Shown: piece after piece, positions 27,420 to 38,405 of the stretch
Layout of the letters: each line of letters opens with the position of its first letter
Numbering within the stretch: position 1 is the first letter of the stretch
Assembly: GCA_029204225.1 (NCBI GenBank)
Contig: CM055095.1
Location: 75,531,672-75,595,671, forward strand
From: Diphasiastrum complanatum
Lineage: Eukaryota > Streptophyta > Lycopodiopsida > Lycopodiales > Lycopodiaceae
DNA: 64,000 nt
Direction of reading: 5' to 3'
The notes under the pieces: model-generated
Told to the model about the DNA's origin: nothing
Database searches by the model: none
Seen by the model: only the letters and a program-made list of their open reading frames with translations
Position numbers and translations under genes: made by a program

Positions 27420-27941
27420 ATTAGTCCCATAAGTTACTAGACACTTATGGAAGACCCTCCTTGCCATAAAAGAAGAGATATTTGCATTGTAAATGACACT
27501 TTTGAGATTAAGCTATCTTGCTCTCTATTTTGGAGAATTATCATTCTATTTCATTTGTGTTCTCCTTGGAAAGGTGCATAGCTTGAGGGAAGGTGCTCGA
27601 GCCTCCTCTTGCCTCCTTTTCATTGGTTTTCTTGTGGCATGTTCATTATTGCTTATTTGTTTAGTATTAGCCGCAATCTCATTTTATTACCCTTCGGGTG
27701 TTAATCTAGGATTAGTCTAGTCATCTTGCTAGTTGGGTAAGCCTTAGCAAGGATTTTCATTGTTGTTACTAATTAGTTTATTTCCGTTTCGAGCACTAGT
27801 TGGGTAAGCCTTAGTGCTCTCATTCCTTCATATTTTTGTTGAAGCTTTTGTAGAAACTTAAAAAGTGGACGAATCTCTAAATCCGTATATTACACCCGTA
27901 AGTAGATCTAGCCACCGCACTCACTAGAAATACTTCCAACA
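27420..27941 (+). mobile_element. Gypsy LTR, right part (left boundary unresolved)
   Basis: The segment ends CTTCCAACA at 27,941, directly followed by a PBS-like sequence, which defines the 3' edge of an LTR. It contains the direct repeat CTAGTTGGGTAAGCCTTAG at about 27,729 and 27,797, and a possible promoter (CCATAAAAGA, about 27,467). The left end lies between the integrase stop at 27,099 and about 27,420 and could not be set. Confidence 0.55.
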
Positions 27942-27952
27942 TTGGCGTCGTT
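27942..27952 (+). other. Gypsy-type primer-binding site
   Basis: TTGGCGTCGTT directly after CA of the LTR resembles the TTGGCGCCGTT-type primer-binding site common in plant gypsy elements, with one substitution. Confidence 0.6.
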
Positions 27953-28806
27953 CTCACTTTTTAAGTATTTTTCTACCTAGCTTCTTCTCGTTTCTTTCTT
28001 TTATTTCTTGCTTCCGTGTTGTATGTTTGCTTGTGTGCTTATCTCTATATACCAACAAACAGCACGCGTCGTCTCTCCAGGTCCTACACGAGCTGCGGAG
28101 CAACTTCTCAAACCGGGGGGAAGCAACAAAAGAGTCAACTTGGGCATTTTCTTCAAAAGAAGTGACCCAAGTGTCCTTTTTCACAACCAAATAGGTATAT
28201 CAGAATTCGCCAGACTGTCTGCAACCCTAACAGACCCTGATCTTTCATTTTATCACCTCCACGAATTGTGACCATAGTCATATTTTGAGAAAATAGCTTG
28301 TTATACTGTCAAAATCCCTTATTTCTCATCAAAATCTTTGTTTTAGAATTCACCGACTTCACTGAGGCTAGATCTCATCAAGATCAGTCCTTCAACAGCT
28401 CTGCGAATTTTATCTCATAGATTCTACCCGTTTATTGACAGAACATCACATCTTTCTCTATATTCCCTATCTGCCAGTCAAACCTCTCTATTAGAATTTG
28501 CCATCAAGCCTAAGAATTCGCCCTCACAGAGCACGAATTCCTTGTATTATCTGCGAATTTCGAATCGCCAAATTTTTTCAGAAAATCTAAAAAAATCACT
28601 ATTCTGACATTCATAATACTTGTTTAGAATTCGCGAGTATTACAGTTAGATTTATCTGCCTTTCCACGATTTCTCAGTCTGTCCGCAAATTCTATAACAA
28701 TCAGAAAGACTAGTTTTTGTCCTACACTATCCATTCTGCAAGCAAACTGCCCTTTTTGTCAAATACAGTTCTGCCCTGTCTACCCTGCTACTCTGTATTC
28801 TGCATC
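27953..28806 (+). other. Gypsy 5' leader with recurring GAATTCGC motif
   Basis: A non-coding leader between PBS and gag start. GAATTCGC or near variants (GAATTCAC, GCGAATTT, GAATTTGC) recur at least eight times between 28,200 and 28,700, on average once every 50-60 bp. Confidence 0.5.
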
Positions 28807-30089
28807 ATGTCTCGTGACTGTGCTGAATCTTCTAACCCAACTCCTCCACGAATGGAACGAAGAATTCCACGTATCGATGCACCAAAGTATGATGGCGAAT
28901 CAGACCCAGTTTGATTTCTCCAAGACTTTGATAATGCATGCCGTTTTTATGGAGATACCTCTGAAACTGAAAAGCTTCGCCTATTTTCCATGGTACTCTA
29001 TGACACCGCCAAGGAGTGGTACTTGAATCTCGAAACTCCTGATCTTGCTTCTTGGACCACCCTCAAGGACGCTCTCATCAAGCGTTTCAAACCATCCAAA
29101 CTAACTCAGAGCCCATTCATTCAAATTACTCATATCAAGATGCGTCGCGAAGAGTCTGTTCGAAACTACATTGAGCATTTTAAATGTCTCAAAGTAGAAT
29201 GTGTTGATGAAAATATCACTGAACGCATGGCCATAAAACTATTTTAAGTTGGATTGCCTAAAAACATCTACCGTGAACTCAAACCAGTTGATCTTTATGA
29301 TCAACTTAAAGATGTGATGACCGAGGAAGGTTTCGATGATGACTTTGACCATCGTGAAAAAAAATCTAAGAATCCGGATCGTTCTAAGTCTGATAATATT
29401 GCTCACTCTTCTGAAATTCTACATCAAATGGAAACCTGACAAAAAGCTCAACAATCACATATAATAACTGCCGATTTCCAAACCGCCATGAAACAAATTG
29501 CTGAGAAATCCTTTCCAGCAAGAGAAAATGTCTAGTGTCCAATCTGCTCATAGCATCACACTACCAATGAATGCCCTCAACTACGAAATCATTTCCCAGC
29601 AGCCACCAGACCCACCGTTTATCGAGCTTACCGCCCCTACCCGCCACAACAACCTGTGCCACGACCAGGGGATTACCAACCACGACCATCTGCACCAAAT
29701 CAATATCCATCCCCACGTCAACAGTTTGTTGTTAACCAACCTGCCCCACAAAATGTTTTGCATTATCTTGATCCGAATACCATCGATCCGGCCACCTACT
29801 ATGTGGAAGACAATACTCTACTAAAATGGTTGTTTATTATACCTATGATTCTAATGCTCAACCAATGGATCCCAATGCCCAAGCTTATAATCCAAACCAA
29901 GCTGTCTTTGCCGCACACCAACTACCCGCAATACGAGGATGCTTTATCTGTGCAGGTAAACATCCTAGTATTCGTTGCCCAGATAAACTTCGTTTCTCTC
30001 CAGCTTGTGAAAATTGTGGTATTGAACATCACGTAAAGGACTGCCCATCCCGATCCAAACCTGCTGCTCCAGTCTGTTCAGTCAAGTAG
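28807..30089 (+). pseudogene. Ty3/gypsy gag with two zinc knuckles, frameshifted
   Basis: Starts at ATG 28,807. A frameshift near 28,914 precedes the capsid-like region: FYGDTSETEKLRLFSM, LYDTAKEWYLNLETPDLASW, LKDALIKRFKPSKLTQSPF, RREESVRNYIEHFKCLK. This is the Retrotrans_gag pattern. A stop at 29,247 (LF*VGLPK) and further frameshifts near 29,440-29,650 interrupt it. A P/Q-rich linker (PRPGDYQPRPSAPNQYPSPR) follows, then two knuckles, CFICAGKHPSIRC and CENCGIEHHVKDC, ending at a stop at 30,089. Protease, RT and RNase H do not follow. The orientation matches the LTR and PBS upstream. Confidence 0.85.
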
Positions 30090-30279
30090 AAACTTTACCA
30101 GATGCTTTGAGTCATTTACCAGTTATTAATCAGTTATGCTTTACTGTTATAGAACCAAAGTTGTTCTAGTTTCTCCAAGGACTATATGAGTCCGATTCCT
30201 TTTTTGGAAGGCATTGGCAACAAGTACTTTCTGGGGTAGATTCAAGTATGCAAGATTCCTCGACTCAAGAAAACATTGA

Positions 30280-30390
30280 AATGGATTTTGCTATTCGAAA
30301 CATGGTTTTGTTTCGTAAAGGCAAGGTGTGTATACTGGAGAATGACACAGTAAGAGCCCAAATCTTGCATTGCCCTAGGCCTCTCTCTTT
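30280..30390 (+). pseudogene. Short gypsy integrase N-terminal fragment
   Basis: The plus strand reads [20 protein letters not shown], then VRAQILH. This resembles the segment just before the HHCC zinc finger in the intronic gypsy element near 42.78 kb ([19 protein letters not shown]). Similarity ends within about 35 residues. With gag directly upstream, protease, RT and RNase H have been deleted. Confidence 0.65.
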
Positions 30391-30465
30391 CTCATTGGTT
30401 GTGCATGGAACTCCATAATGTATTGGAAGGTGCCATTTGCCATCTATATGAGGGGAGGAGGGCGC

Positions 30466-30470
<5 letters not shown>

Positions 30471-30522
<52 letters not shown>
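30471..30522. repeat. (GA)26 microsatellite
   Basis: Perfect GA run of 52 bases. Confidence 0.95.
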
Positions 30523-30525
<3 letters not shown>

Positions 30526-32013
30526 TTTATTTGCTATGTTTATGCTCTAGTGTGGCTACTAGTGTATAGAATATTTTCTTGTGTGTAGTATCTTGCTTAT
30601 GGTATGGGACATAAGTAGGGTTTGGATCCTGAGTATGCTGTGGTTTCTGGTGGTATGCTAGTGATTAGTTATTGGTTAGCAAGGGTGTGCTAAATTAGGC
30701 AAGTTGCAGGATTCATGTGCTAGCTAGCTATGGTTGGGTGGTCAATACTTGAGGCCACTTGTTATCTACCTTTGTGATTAATATTAGGGACATAGGTGGA
30801 GGAGAGATCCATGGAGGCTTGAAGATCCTTACTTGTAGGTGGAGGCATCCTAGCTTGGAGTTGGGGAGCATTTTGAAGCTTGCAGATTACTTGGAGGACC
30901 TTTGGAGGCACTACCTTTGGATTAGGAGAACTTCCTGACTTCATTTGTAAAATGACAGGTGTAAAAGGCTCTCATACTGAAGGCAATGGTTAGATGAAGT
31001 GGGCTGCCACTAAAAAATCACTTCTTGAAGAGGCACGAAGATGCATTGATGGCTTTAGAAAATGCATTGGGGATCTGCCATAACTATCTGCTCAGTCACT
31101 GCCCTAGAAAACACATTGCAGAGGGTTGCTACAAAACCATTCGCATGTGAGAAATGGCTCTCGTTGACTGTAAATCCGTTTGTTTGATGGTGTGCTGACT
31201 CAAAACTGCATTCGTTGATCAAAACCATCTGCATACTGCCTCTGGTGATGCATTGAGGTCTGCCCTACCAAAACACATATGGATAGGCATGAAACTATCA
31301 TGAAATCTCCAAAAACAGCCGCTATGCTTCTTTGTGTTTAGAGCTGGTTAGATAACCGCTGGCCTAAATGCATGGAAGAAGAAAAAACAGCAGCCATCTA
31401 TCGTCTACCTGGCTACAAACCATATGCATGAGAGAAAAGGAGAATGCTGCCATAATTTTTTACCACCAAACCAAAATGTGTGCTTGATTCTCAGCCGTTA
31501 CCTTGCATAGATACGCCATAAAGAAGCGCTGAGATGAAGACCCAAGATAGCTAACTTTTGCCCTTCAAGAGATGTGATTATGGGCTTCAAAATGTAAATC
31601 GAGGTTAGGTGGGAGGGCGTCCATTCAGAGTCAATCCTAACTACCTTCAAGACATGCCCTTAAGTTTGTGTAAAGAGAGGACTAGAGGCTTCCAATGAGG
31701 AGAATATTGCTTTATGCCCTTTGAAAAATAGGAGATGCATTGTCTTCGAAATGACTGATAAAAGTGTGATAGTTGTTGGTAAGGAAAACTTGCCCTTAAA
31801 AAATGCAACAATGAACATTGAAATTATGACATGCCTTACAAAACATATTACTCTAAAGTTGTATGGCAGTTGCCTTCAACAGTGACTAGTGCTGTAGCTT
31901 AAGTGCAGCTATGAATATGCTATACACTGCAATACAGGAGGAAAGGCTTAAGATTGAGCAGTATAAAATTAAAAACTTTAATAAATGTCGAAGCCATGCC
32001 ACCACATCATCTA
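30523..32013. other. Non-coding region, nothing recognised
   Basis: No sustained frame or known element. Short loosely similar phrases recur (AAAACACAT, ACCATTCGCATG, ACCATCTGCAT), possibly a decayed repeat. Confidence 0.35.
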
Positions 32014-32458
32014 TAGTTTTGCTATTAGCGCTTACTGCTTATTAGCGAAAGCGTAATTCAGACAAAGTTTCAGCTACTCAGAGATAGCTTAGAGTACGCA
32101 ATTTCTATCCGCAATTGTCTTGTGCTCATCATCATCTGTTTCATGTTGAATCAATCTATCTTTTATTGCGTTCAGTATTATATCAGAATGTATGCATCTC
32201 TGTGATTATTTTGTAGTTGATAAATCTCATATTGCTTTTGTTTGATAATTCAATACTTTATTGTTTGGTTGCGTAATCATTGTAGTACTAATGATTTCAA
32301 AGTTAGCTACTATAAGATTGAACGTGTTTTGGTCATTATATTTTGTTCAATATTGATAGGCGTAGTCATGCATTAGGAGAGCAGGCTCCATTCCGCTGCA
32401 TTCGATAAGTCGTTCACTGCCTTTGACTTGTCATTATTGTTATCACCTCTTTCCAACA
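32014..32458 (+). mobile_element. 5' LTR of plus-strand copia, truncated at its 5' side
   Basis: Matches 36,768-37,139 along its first 372 bases (shared blocks TTGTCTTGTGCTCATCATCA, ATTCAATACTTTATTGTTTG, AAGATTGAAC). It ends CCAACA immediately before a TGGTATCAGAGC primer-binding site. The first about 377 bp found in the 3' LTR are missing here. Confidence 0.85.
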
Positions 32459-32470
32459 TGGTATCAGAGC
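32459..32470 (+). other. Copia primer-binding site (initiator tRNA-Met)
   Basis: TGGTATCAGAGC follows the LTR end with no spacer. This is the canonical complement of the initiator-Met tRNA 3' end used by plant copia elements. Confidence 0.9.
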
Positions 32471-32706
32471 TCTAATATATAATATCAGAGCATGCCTTCA
32501 TGATATCAGAGCGATTTGTTATACCATAGCTCTAATGCTTGATATCTTTTGAAATATCAAATTGATATCATTTGATACTTTTTACAATATCATATTCTTC
32601 AATTTGTTGTATCAAATTTTAGTATCAGACAGTTGATTTCCAATTGTAGCGCAACACGATATCTCTCTCTTAACGTCATTGATACATCGACAAACTAAAG
32701 TTCTAG

Positions 32707-33837
32707 ATGGATACTCAAAGTAAAGCCAGTCTTATCGCAAACAAGCTGAATGGATCAAATTACTACTTGTGAAAATATAAGATGAGTTGTGGAATGTTGT
32801 CATAGGTACAGAATAGAAGCGTGAAGATGACACATCCGACTCAAAATGGAAGTAAAATTGTGGTAAAGCTTTCGCGCTTATTATTTTCAATATATTAGAC
32901 ACTCAGATTGGCCATATAGCTGAAGCTCAAACTTTGAAAGAAGTATGGGACATTTTGAGCTCGCTATATGATGTGAGAGACGTAACTTCTAAGTTACATC
33001 TACGAAGAAAATTCTCCACTCTCAAGATGTCGAATGGTGATTCACTTCAGAATCATGTTAACCAATCTAAAAATCTCTTGTTGTTAACAAATGGCCATTG
33101 TCGGATAAGTCATAAACGATCAAGACGCAATCATGACATTGCTTGCAAGCTTGCCCTCTACATATGTGAACTGGGTGATAATCATATCGACACATTCGGA
33201 TTTAACTCTTACTAGATTTGTCACTATGTTACTGCAGGAAGATAATCAAAGAAGTCAAGACGCTTCGTCGACTTCATCATCTCATGCTCTATATGTCAAC
33301 AAAGGCTCAAAACAATAGATGCAAAAAAGCTCTAAGCAGTCCGCATCAAATCAGAAACTGACTCAAACTCAAGAATAATTATCAAATCCATAGTCGAAGA
33401 AGAAGATGTTCTGTAAGTATTGCAAGCGCACTAATCATGAGATCCAGGATTGCAAGGTTCTCAAAGCAAAAAATGCTAGTAAGCAACCAGATCAACAGGC
33501 GAATGTAGTCACAACACCTCCCGACATTGACATGGATGAAGGAGCATTTATGGTCAAAGATCGAAAAGCACTATTGGATAATTATTGGTTTATGGATTTT
33601 GGAGCTACTCAACATATGACCAATCACCATGAACATTTTCACTCCTATACGTCTTATAATAAAAAAATTATGTTCATCTTAATGTTTTGTATGTATGTAA
33701 ACTCTTTGTCGATAGGACAAAGTAAGGTCCTTGCACTCGGCAAGAGGCATGGATACTTATATAGATTGGCACATTGTTATTCTGATACTAGTCAAGCCTT
33801 GAAAACCTCTCTTCTTGTCAATAAAGCATTACTATGA
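32707..33837 (+). pseudogene. Plus-strand copia gag and protease
   Basis: ATG at 32,707 begins MDTQSKASLIANKLNGSNYY. Broken gag sequence follows with KEVWDILSSLYDVRDVTSKL, RKFSTLKMSNGDSLQNHVNQ and RFVTMLLQEDNQRSQDA. The zinc knuckle CKYCKRTNHEIQDC is intact (CX2CX4HX4C). Protease reads NYWFMDFGATQHMTNHHEHF, where the usual DSGA is DFGA, an active-site substitution. Several frameshifts and stops are present. Pre-integrase follows with RHGYLYRLAHC. Confidence 0.85.
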
Positions 33838-34480
33838 CATCATCAATTAGGACACTTGAATTATACATCTATTTCATACATGTCTTAAAATCCCTAGCAC
33901 TTGATTTCAACTATCCATCCGACAAAGTCGACCTCCCTGTCTATCATAGCTGCATCCTTGGAAAGCAGACTAGGATTCCCTTTAGATCAAGTCATAGGGA
34001 TGCAACAAAATATTTGTTAGACGTTGTTCATTTAGATATATGTGATCCAATACAAACTTTGTCGTTGCTTGATGCACATTATTTTATTACCTTCATTGAC
34101 GAATATTCGAGAAGAACAGCTGTTTATTTCATTAAGCAGAAATTACAAACTTTCAATAACTTTCGACAATTCAAAGAGCATGCAGAAAATCAAATTGGTA
34201 GAAGAATTAAAGCACTAAGTCCGACAACGGGGGAGAATACATTGAGAGAAAGAACAGAACCTTAGTCGAATCGACAAAGAGCATGTTATCACATGCAACA
34301 CTTCCGAAGTCCTTATGGGCTGAAGCAATTTCAACTGCAGTTCATATTCAGAACAAATGTCTTACTAAAGGTCTCTCAAATAAAACACCATACGAAGTTT
34401 GGACAGGCTCCAAACCTTCTTTATCGAACTTAGAGTTTTTGGATGTATCGCTTGTGCACAAATTCTAGATGATTTCAGGA
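33838..34480 (+). pseudogene. Plus-strand copia integrase with a catalytic-core deletion
   Basis: Reads HHQLGHLNYTSIS (pre-integrase, in a shifted frame), CILGKQTRIPFRSSHRDATK, VVHLDICDPIQTLS and HYFITFIDEYSRRTAVYFIK (first D). After a one-base frameshift it reads SDNGGEYI (second D), joined directly to ERKNRTLVEST (the glutamate context). The roughly 30 residues that normally separate these two motifs, including the PQQNG loop, are missing. The C-terminal part continues as LSHATLPKSLWAEAISTAV and NKTPYEVWTGSKPSLSNLEF. Dead. Confidence 0.85.
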
Positions 34481-34849
34481 AGAAGCTCAACTTCTAGAGT
34501 ATCAAATCGATTTTCATCAGCTACACTACTTCAAATCAAACTTATAAGTTGTATGATCTTGTTGAGTCCAAGATATTCACCAGTCGCGGGATGTCATCTA
34601 AAATCAGTTTATTGACCTCAAAGGTAAGGGCAAAGCTCATATAACCGAACTATCATACTCTCCCGAAATATTGAACTCTTTAGTTCCAAAGTCAACTATT
34701 CCTTTTGAAGGTTCAAGCTTGTCTGCTCTCGACAACAACAACGAATCCGAAGATGATGGTGCTATAGTTCAAGTACATCGACGAGTCTACAACTTACCTT
34801 GTTCAAGAGCCGACGACTGTTGAACAGGCACCCTATTCTGATCTCTCAA

Positions 34850-35709
34850 AAGGAGCTATGGATAAAGAGTATTAATCTCTTATGAAGAACCAGACATGGA
34901 CTATTGTCGAATTACTTGCCAGCAGAAATGTAGTTGATTGCAAATGGTTGTTCAAAATCAAATACAAGCTAGATGGAAGTATCAATCGAAGAAAGGCTTG
35001 ACTTGTCACCAGAGGATTCTCTCAGGTACACAACGTCGACTATACTGAGACCTTCATTCCAGTAGTTAAATATTCTTCTATTCGACTTCTATTGTCATTT
35101 GCTGCTGCAGTAGATTTGGAAATACATCAAATGGATGTACAAACAACATATCTTAATGGAGTTATCGAAGAAAACATTTTCATGGTGCAACCTGAAGGTT
35201 ACAAAATCGAAGATAAACTCAATCATGTGTGTAAACTCCATAAAGTAGTTTATGACTTGAAGCAATCTGCTCGAGCATGGTTCCAAAAGATCAATACTTT
35301 TCTTATTGATCATGATCACACACCAAACTCTTCATATTTGAATGTCTACTTCAAGTTAGTGCGACATTCCTTTATTATTATCACTTTGTATGTGGACGAC
35401 ACATTGCTTTTCAACAACAGTATCGATTTGATAAAAGAAGATAAGACAATGCTATCTTTTGAATTCAACATGACCGATCTGGGCGAAGCTCATTACTGTC
35501 TAGGTATTCAAATCCAAAGAGACAGAAAACAGAAGTTAATTTATACTATTCAGCAAAGATACATTCACAATGTATTAATCAGATATAATCTGATGAATTA
35601 CAAATTAGCTCTCTCACCAATGGATCCCCATGTCTCAAGATGTCGAGAGACTAGTGTCCCCGAACAATCAAAGAGAAGGTGTAGATGCATGAGTATCCTT
35701 ATCATTTGA
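34850..35709 (+). pseudogene. Plus-strand copia reverse transcriptase
   Basis: Segments show LMKNQTWTIVELLASRNVVD, CKWLFKIKYKLDGSINRRKA, a TGA, RGFSQVHNVDYTETFIPVVK, then a 205-residue frame with HQMDVQTTYLNGVIEENIFM, HKVVYDLKQSARAWF, ITLYVDDTLLFNNS and DLGEAHYCLGIQIQRDRKQK. The catalytic YVDD is at 35,389-35,400. Stops in the N-terminal part and a frameshift near 35,640 inactivate it. It is the only copia copy here that keeps YVDD. Confidence 0.88.
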
Positions 35710-35712
35710 TAA

Positions 35713-36383
35713 TTGGATCTCTACGCGATGATCTGTACTAGACCAGACATAGCTTTTGAAGTCAATTTCTCAAGTCAGTATATGACCAATCTTGGTATAA
35801 CACATTGGAAGGCTCTTATCAGAGTCATCAGATATCTTCGAGCTACTATGGACTTTTGCATTTGTTATGGAGGATTCGACAATGACAAACTCAATTTTCT
35901 CAGTAGTTATTCAGATGCAAGTTGGGCAGGAGATGTAGACACTCATAAAGCCACTTCCGGATTTACATTCTTCCTCAACAATGGTCCTATTTCTTGGAAC
36001 AATCGCAAGAGAACTTTTGTAGCTCTATCTTCCACTGAATTAGAGTATATCGCAGCCTCTAAGGCTACAAAGAAAGCAATATGGTTGAAAAACTTACTTT
36101 CAAATATCAGTCTGAATCAATATGCTCCAACAATTTATTTTGTGATAATCAAAGTGCCATTGCTTTCTCAGCCAACCCTAGATTTCATTCTAGGAGTAAG
36201 CACATTGAAATTAAGTATCATTATGTCAGAAGCAAAGTTCTCAACAAAGAGATTGACTTACACTACTATCGAACGCAAGATATGACAACAGATATTTTTG
36301 CTAAAGCATTAAGCTTGGGTGCACACAAGAAATTTTGTGCAAGACTAAGTTTCAAGGTCAAAGCATTCATGGATTCAGATTAA
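35713..36383 (+). pseudogene. Plus-strand copia RNase H
   Basis: Reads MICTRPDIAFEVNFSSQYM, SDASWAGDVDTHKATSG, ISWNNRKRTFVALSSTELEY and KAIWLKNLLS. A frameshift near 36,115 is followed by NNLFCDNQSAIAFSANPRF, HSRSKHIEIKYHYVRSK, DMTTDIFAKALSLGAH and a TAA at 36,381-36,383. A purine tract (AAGGAAGAG) leads into the 3' LTR. All expected acidic residues are visible; the frame is broken once. Confidence 0.88.
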
Positions 36384-36390
36384 GGAAGAG

Positions 36391-37139
36391 TGTTGGATTA
36401 TTCTCCTAATTATCGACTAATCTATCTTTTAATCTTCATCCACTTATTATCCAATTCTGCAGTCTTATGCATGTTTCTACACAGTCTGCAGAAATACTCG
36501 GGAATCACTTGTAAATTTCCAAGAAGTACTAACTGGATGGATGCCAGCTCATAATGGCCAACTGGCCATTAAGATCTACGACCTAATTAGCTGCTCTAAT
36601 GGACGAGCCGCATTTTGTTTAGTATAAATAGTTGATCATACTTCTATTATTTTCAATGCATTTTAGAATGCTTTTCAAAGTATTCATAGAGTATTGTAGC
36701 AGCTCTCTCAAGCTTCCAAGCTTGAACACTCTTGAGCATTCTAGCTTAGTTCTTTAGAGTTCATTTAGAGTTTTTCTATTAGCACTTACTGCTTATCAAC
36801 AGAAACGTAATTTAGACAAAGTTTCAGTTACACAGAGATAGCTTAGAGTACGTCGTTTCTATCTGCAATTGTCTTGTGCTCATCATCATCTGTTTCATGC
36901 TGAATCAATCTATTCTTTATTGCATTCAAAATTATATCAAAATGTATGCATCTTTGTGATTGTTTTGTAGCTGATAAATCTCATATTGCTTTTCTCTAAT
37001 AATTCAATACTTTATTGTTTGGCTGCATAATCATTGTAGTACTGATGATTTCAAAGTTAGTTACTATAAGATTGAACATGTTTCTGTCATTATGTTTTGT
37101 CCAATATTGATAAGCGTAGTCATGCATTAGGAAAGCAGG
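36391..37139 (+). mobile_element. 3' LTR of plus-strand copia, truncated at its 3' side
   Basis: Starts TGTTGGATTATTC after the purine tract. Contains a TATA box (TATAAATA, 36,623-36,630). Its last 372 bases match the 5' LTR, but it stops at GCAGG (37,139), lacking the final 73 bp present at 32,386-32,458. The full LTR would be about 822 bp. It lies about 1.3 kb upstream of the next host gene start in the same orientation. Confidence 0.85.
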
Positions 37140-38405
37140 GTGACATTAACAAAGCAACCAAACGTGAGAGAAAAATTTGCATAAGTAATTATCGTGTTTG
37201 AAAAAATGATCTAATTTGGCCTTTCGCTAGGTTCAGCACAAGCTTTTAATGACTCTTGCAACCATATGGCGATCCAAGGGTGGAGGTGAAGTGAGAGAGA
37301 CACATTATTTCACTTCACCTCCACTCTTGGATGGGCATCTGGGTACACATGACATGAAATGCCTATGCGTTTTTCTACCCCGAATCTAATTTTTGTGACA
37401 CTTTTTATTCAAACATAGCAAATCATTATTAATTTATGCATATATTTCTGAAATATTTATTGGAACAGGCAAAAATATGTTCAAGTTAATGGAAAATATG
37501 AGAATCTCTCAAAAATAGTCCATTGATACCTTTGGGTACGATACGCATTTTAATCATTTACTCGGTCAATGGTGCTGGGAATTACAAAGGTAGGCATGTC
37601 CCTCAACTTTGAGAAGTCTTAGTCTTCAAGTTCATTCAATACTTGAAGGAGGAGGCAAGGCCAAAAATGAAAATCTTTGAAAAAAAAATCAAGTCAATGT
37701 CCAATCCTACATATTCAATAACAACAACAACAACAATAAAAACTGGGCAGGGCCAGTTCAAATATCTCCTCCACCGACTGAAGTATCAAGGGGACCGGAC
37801 GAGGCGGTGGGATTTCAACTTAAAGAATCGGCAGAGGCTACCGGTTAAGCCGGCGGATAATAACATTCCAGACTGGTTGAATGTAAACCCTCGTTTCTAG
37901 GGCACACGTGGTACCAGCTCATGAATCTGAAGCAGCCTCACAAACCCTAGAAAAGGGAAGAAGACGACGACGAGGAATTTGAAGGGAAGGGTATGAGGCG
38001 GTAGCAGCAGCAGCAGCAGCAGAGGGAGGGAGGAGTTGATCGTGCTTAACGAACGATTGCGTTGATTGAAAGTCTGGCAAGTAGATCCAATCTGTTTTTG
38101 CGAGCAGGTTGATCTATTTTTCGTTTTTCTCGTGTATGAATTGATCTATTTCACAGCAAATGATTCAGTGTTTTGCTTGGAATTGATCAGCGAACGAAGC
38201 TTGTGTCTAATTCAGTGCAACTGTGGATCCTGCTATCCTTTGCAGCATCAAAGGATTGAGGATCTTGTTTCCATACAACTTATGCTTTGTGGATTTATTC
38301 TTTTGCTGGAATGGCATAATACATAAAGGGCAAGTTTCATCGATCCTTCATATCTAGCGTTTTGGCTAGCTAAATCAGCTTCTGCCACATTCTATTTGGA
38401 TCACG
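37140..38405 (+). promoter_or_regulatory. Presumed promoter and 5' UTR of the coiled-coil membrane-protein gene
   Basis: No transposon similarity. Short ACA repeats (about 37,723-37,736) and AGC repeats (38,003-38,022) lie upstream of the start codon. GC content rises towards 37,950. The transcription start and any 5' UTR intron cannot be fixed. A hairpin-forming inverted repeat is described separately. Confidence 0.4.
37271..37333. repeat. Inverted repeat, 24-bp arms, 15-bp loop
   Basis: Left arm 37,271-37,294 (contains GGTGGAGGTGAAGTGA) and right arm 37,310-37,333 (contains TCACTTCACCTCCACT) are complementary at about 22 of 24 positions. Could fold as a stem-loop in RNA or extrude in DNA. 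Confidence 0.8.
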
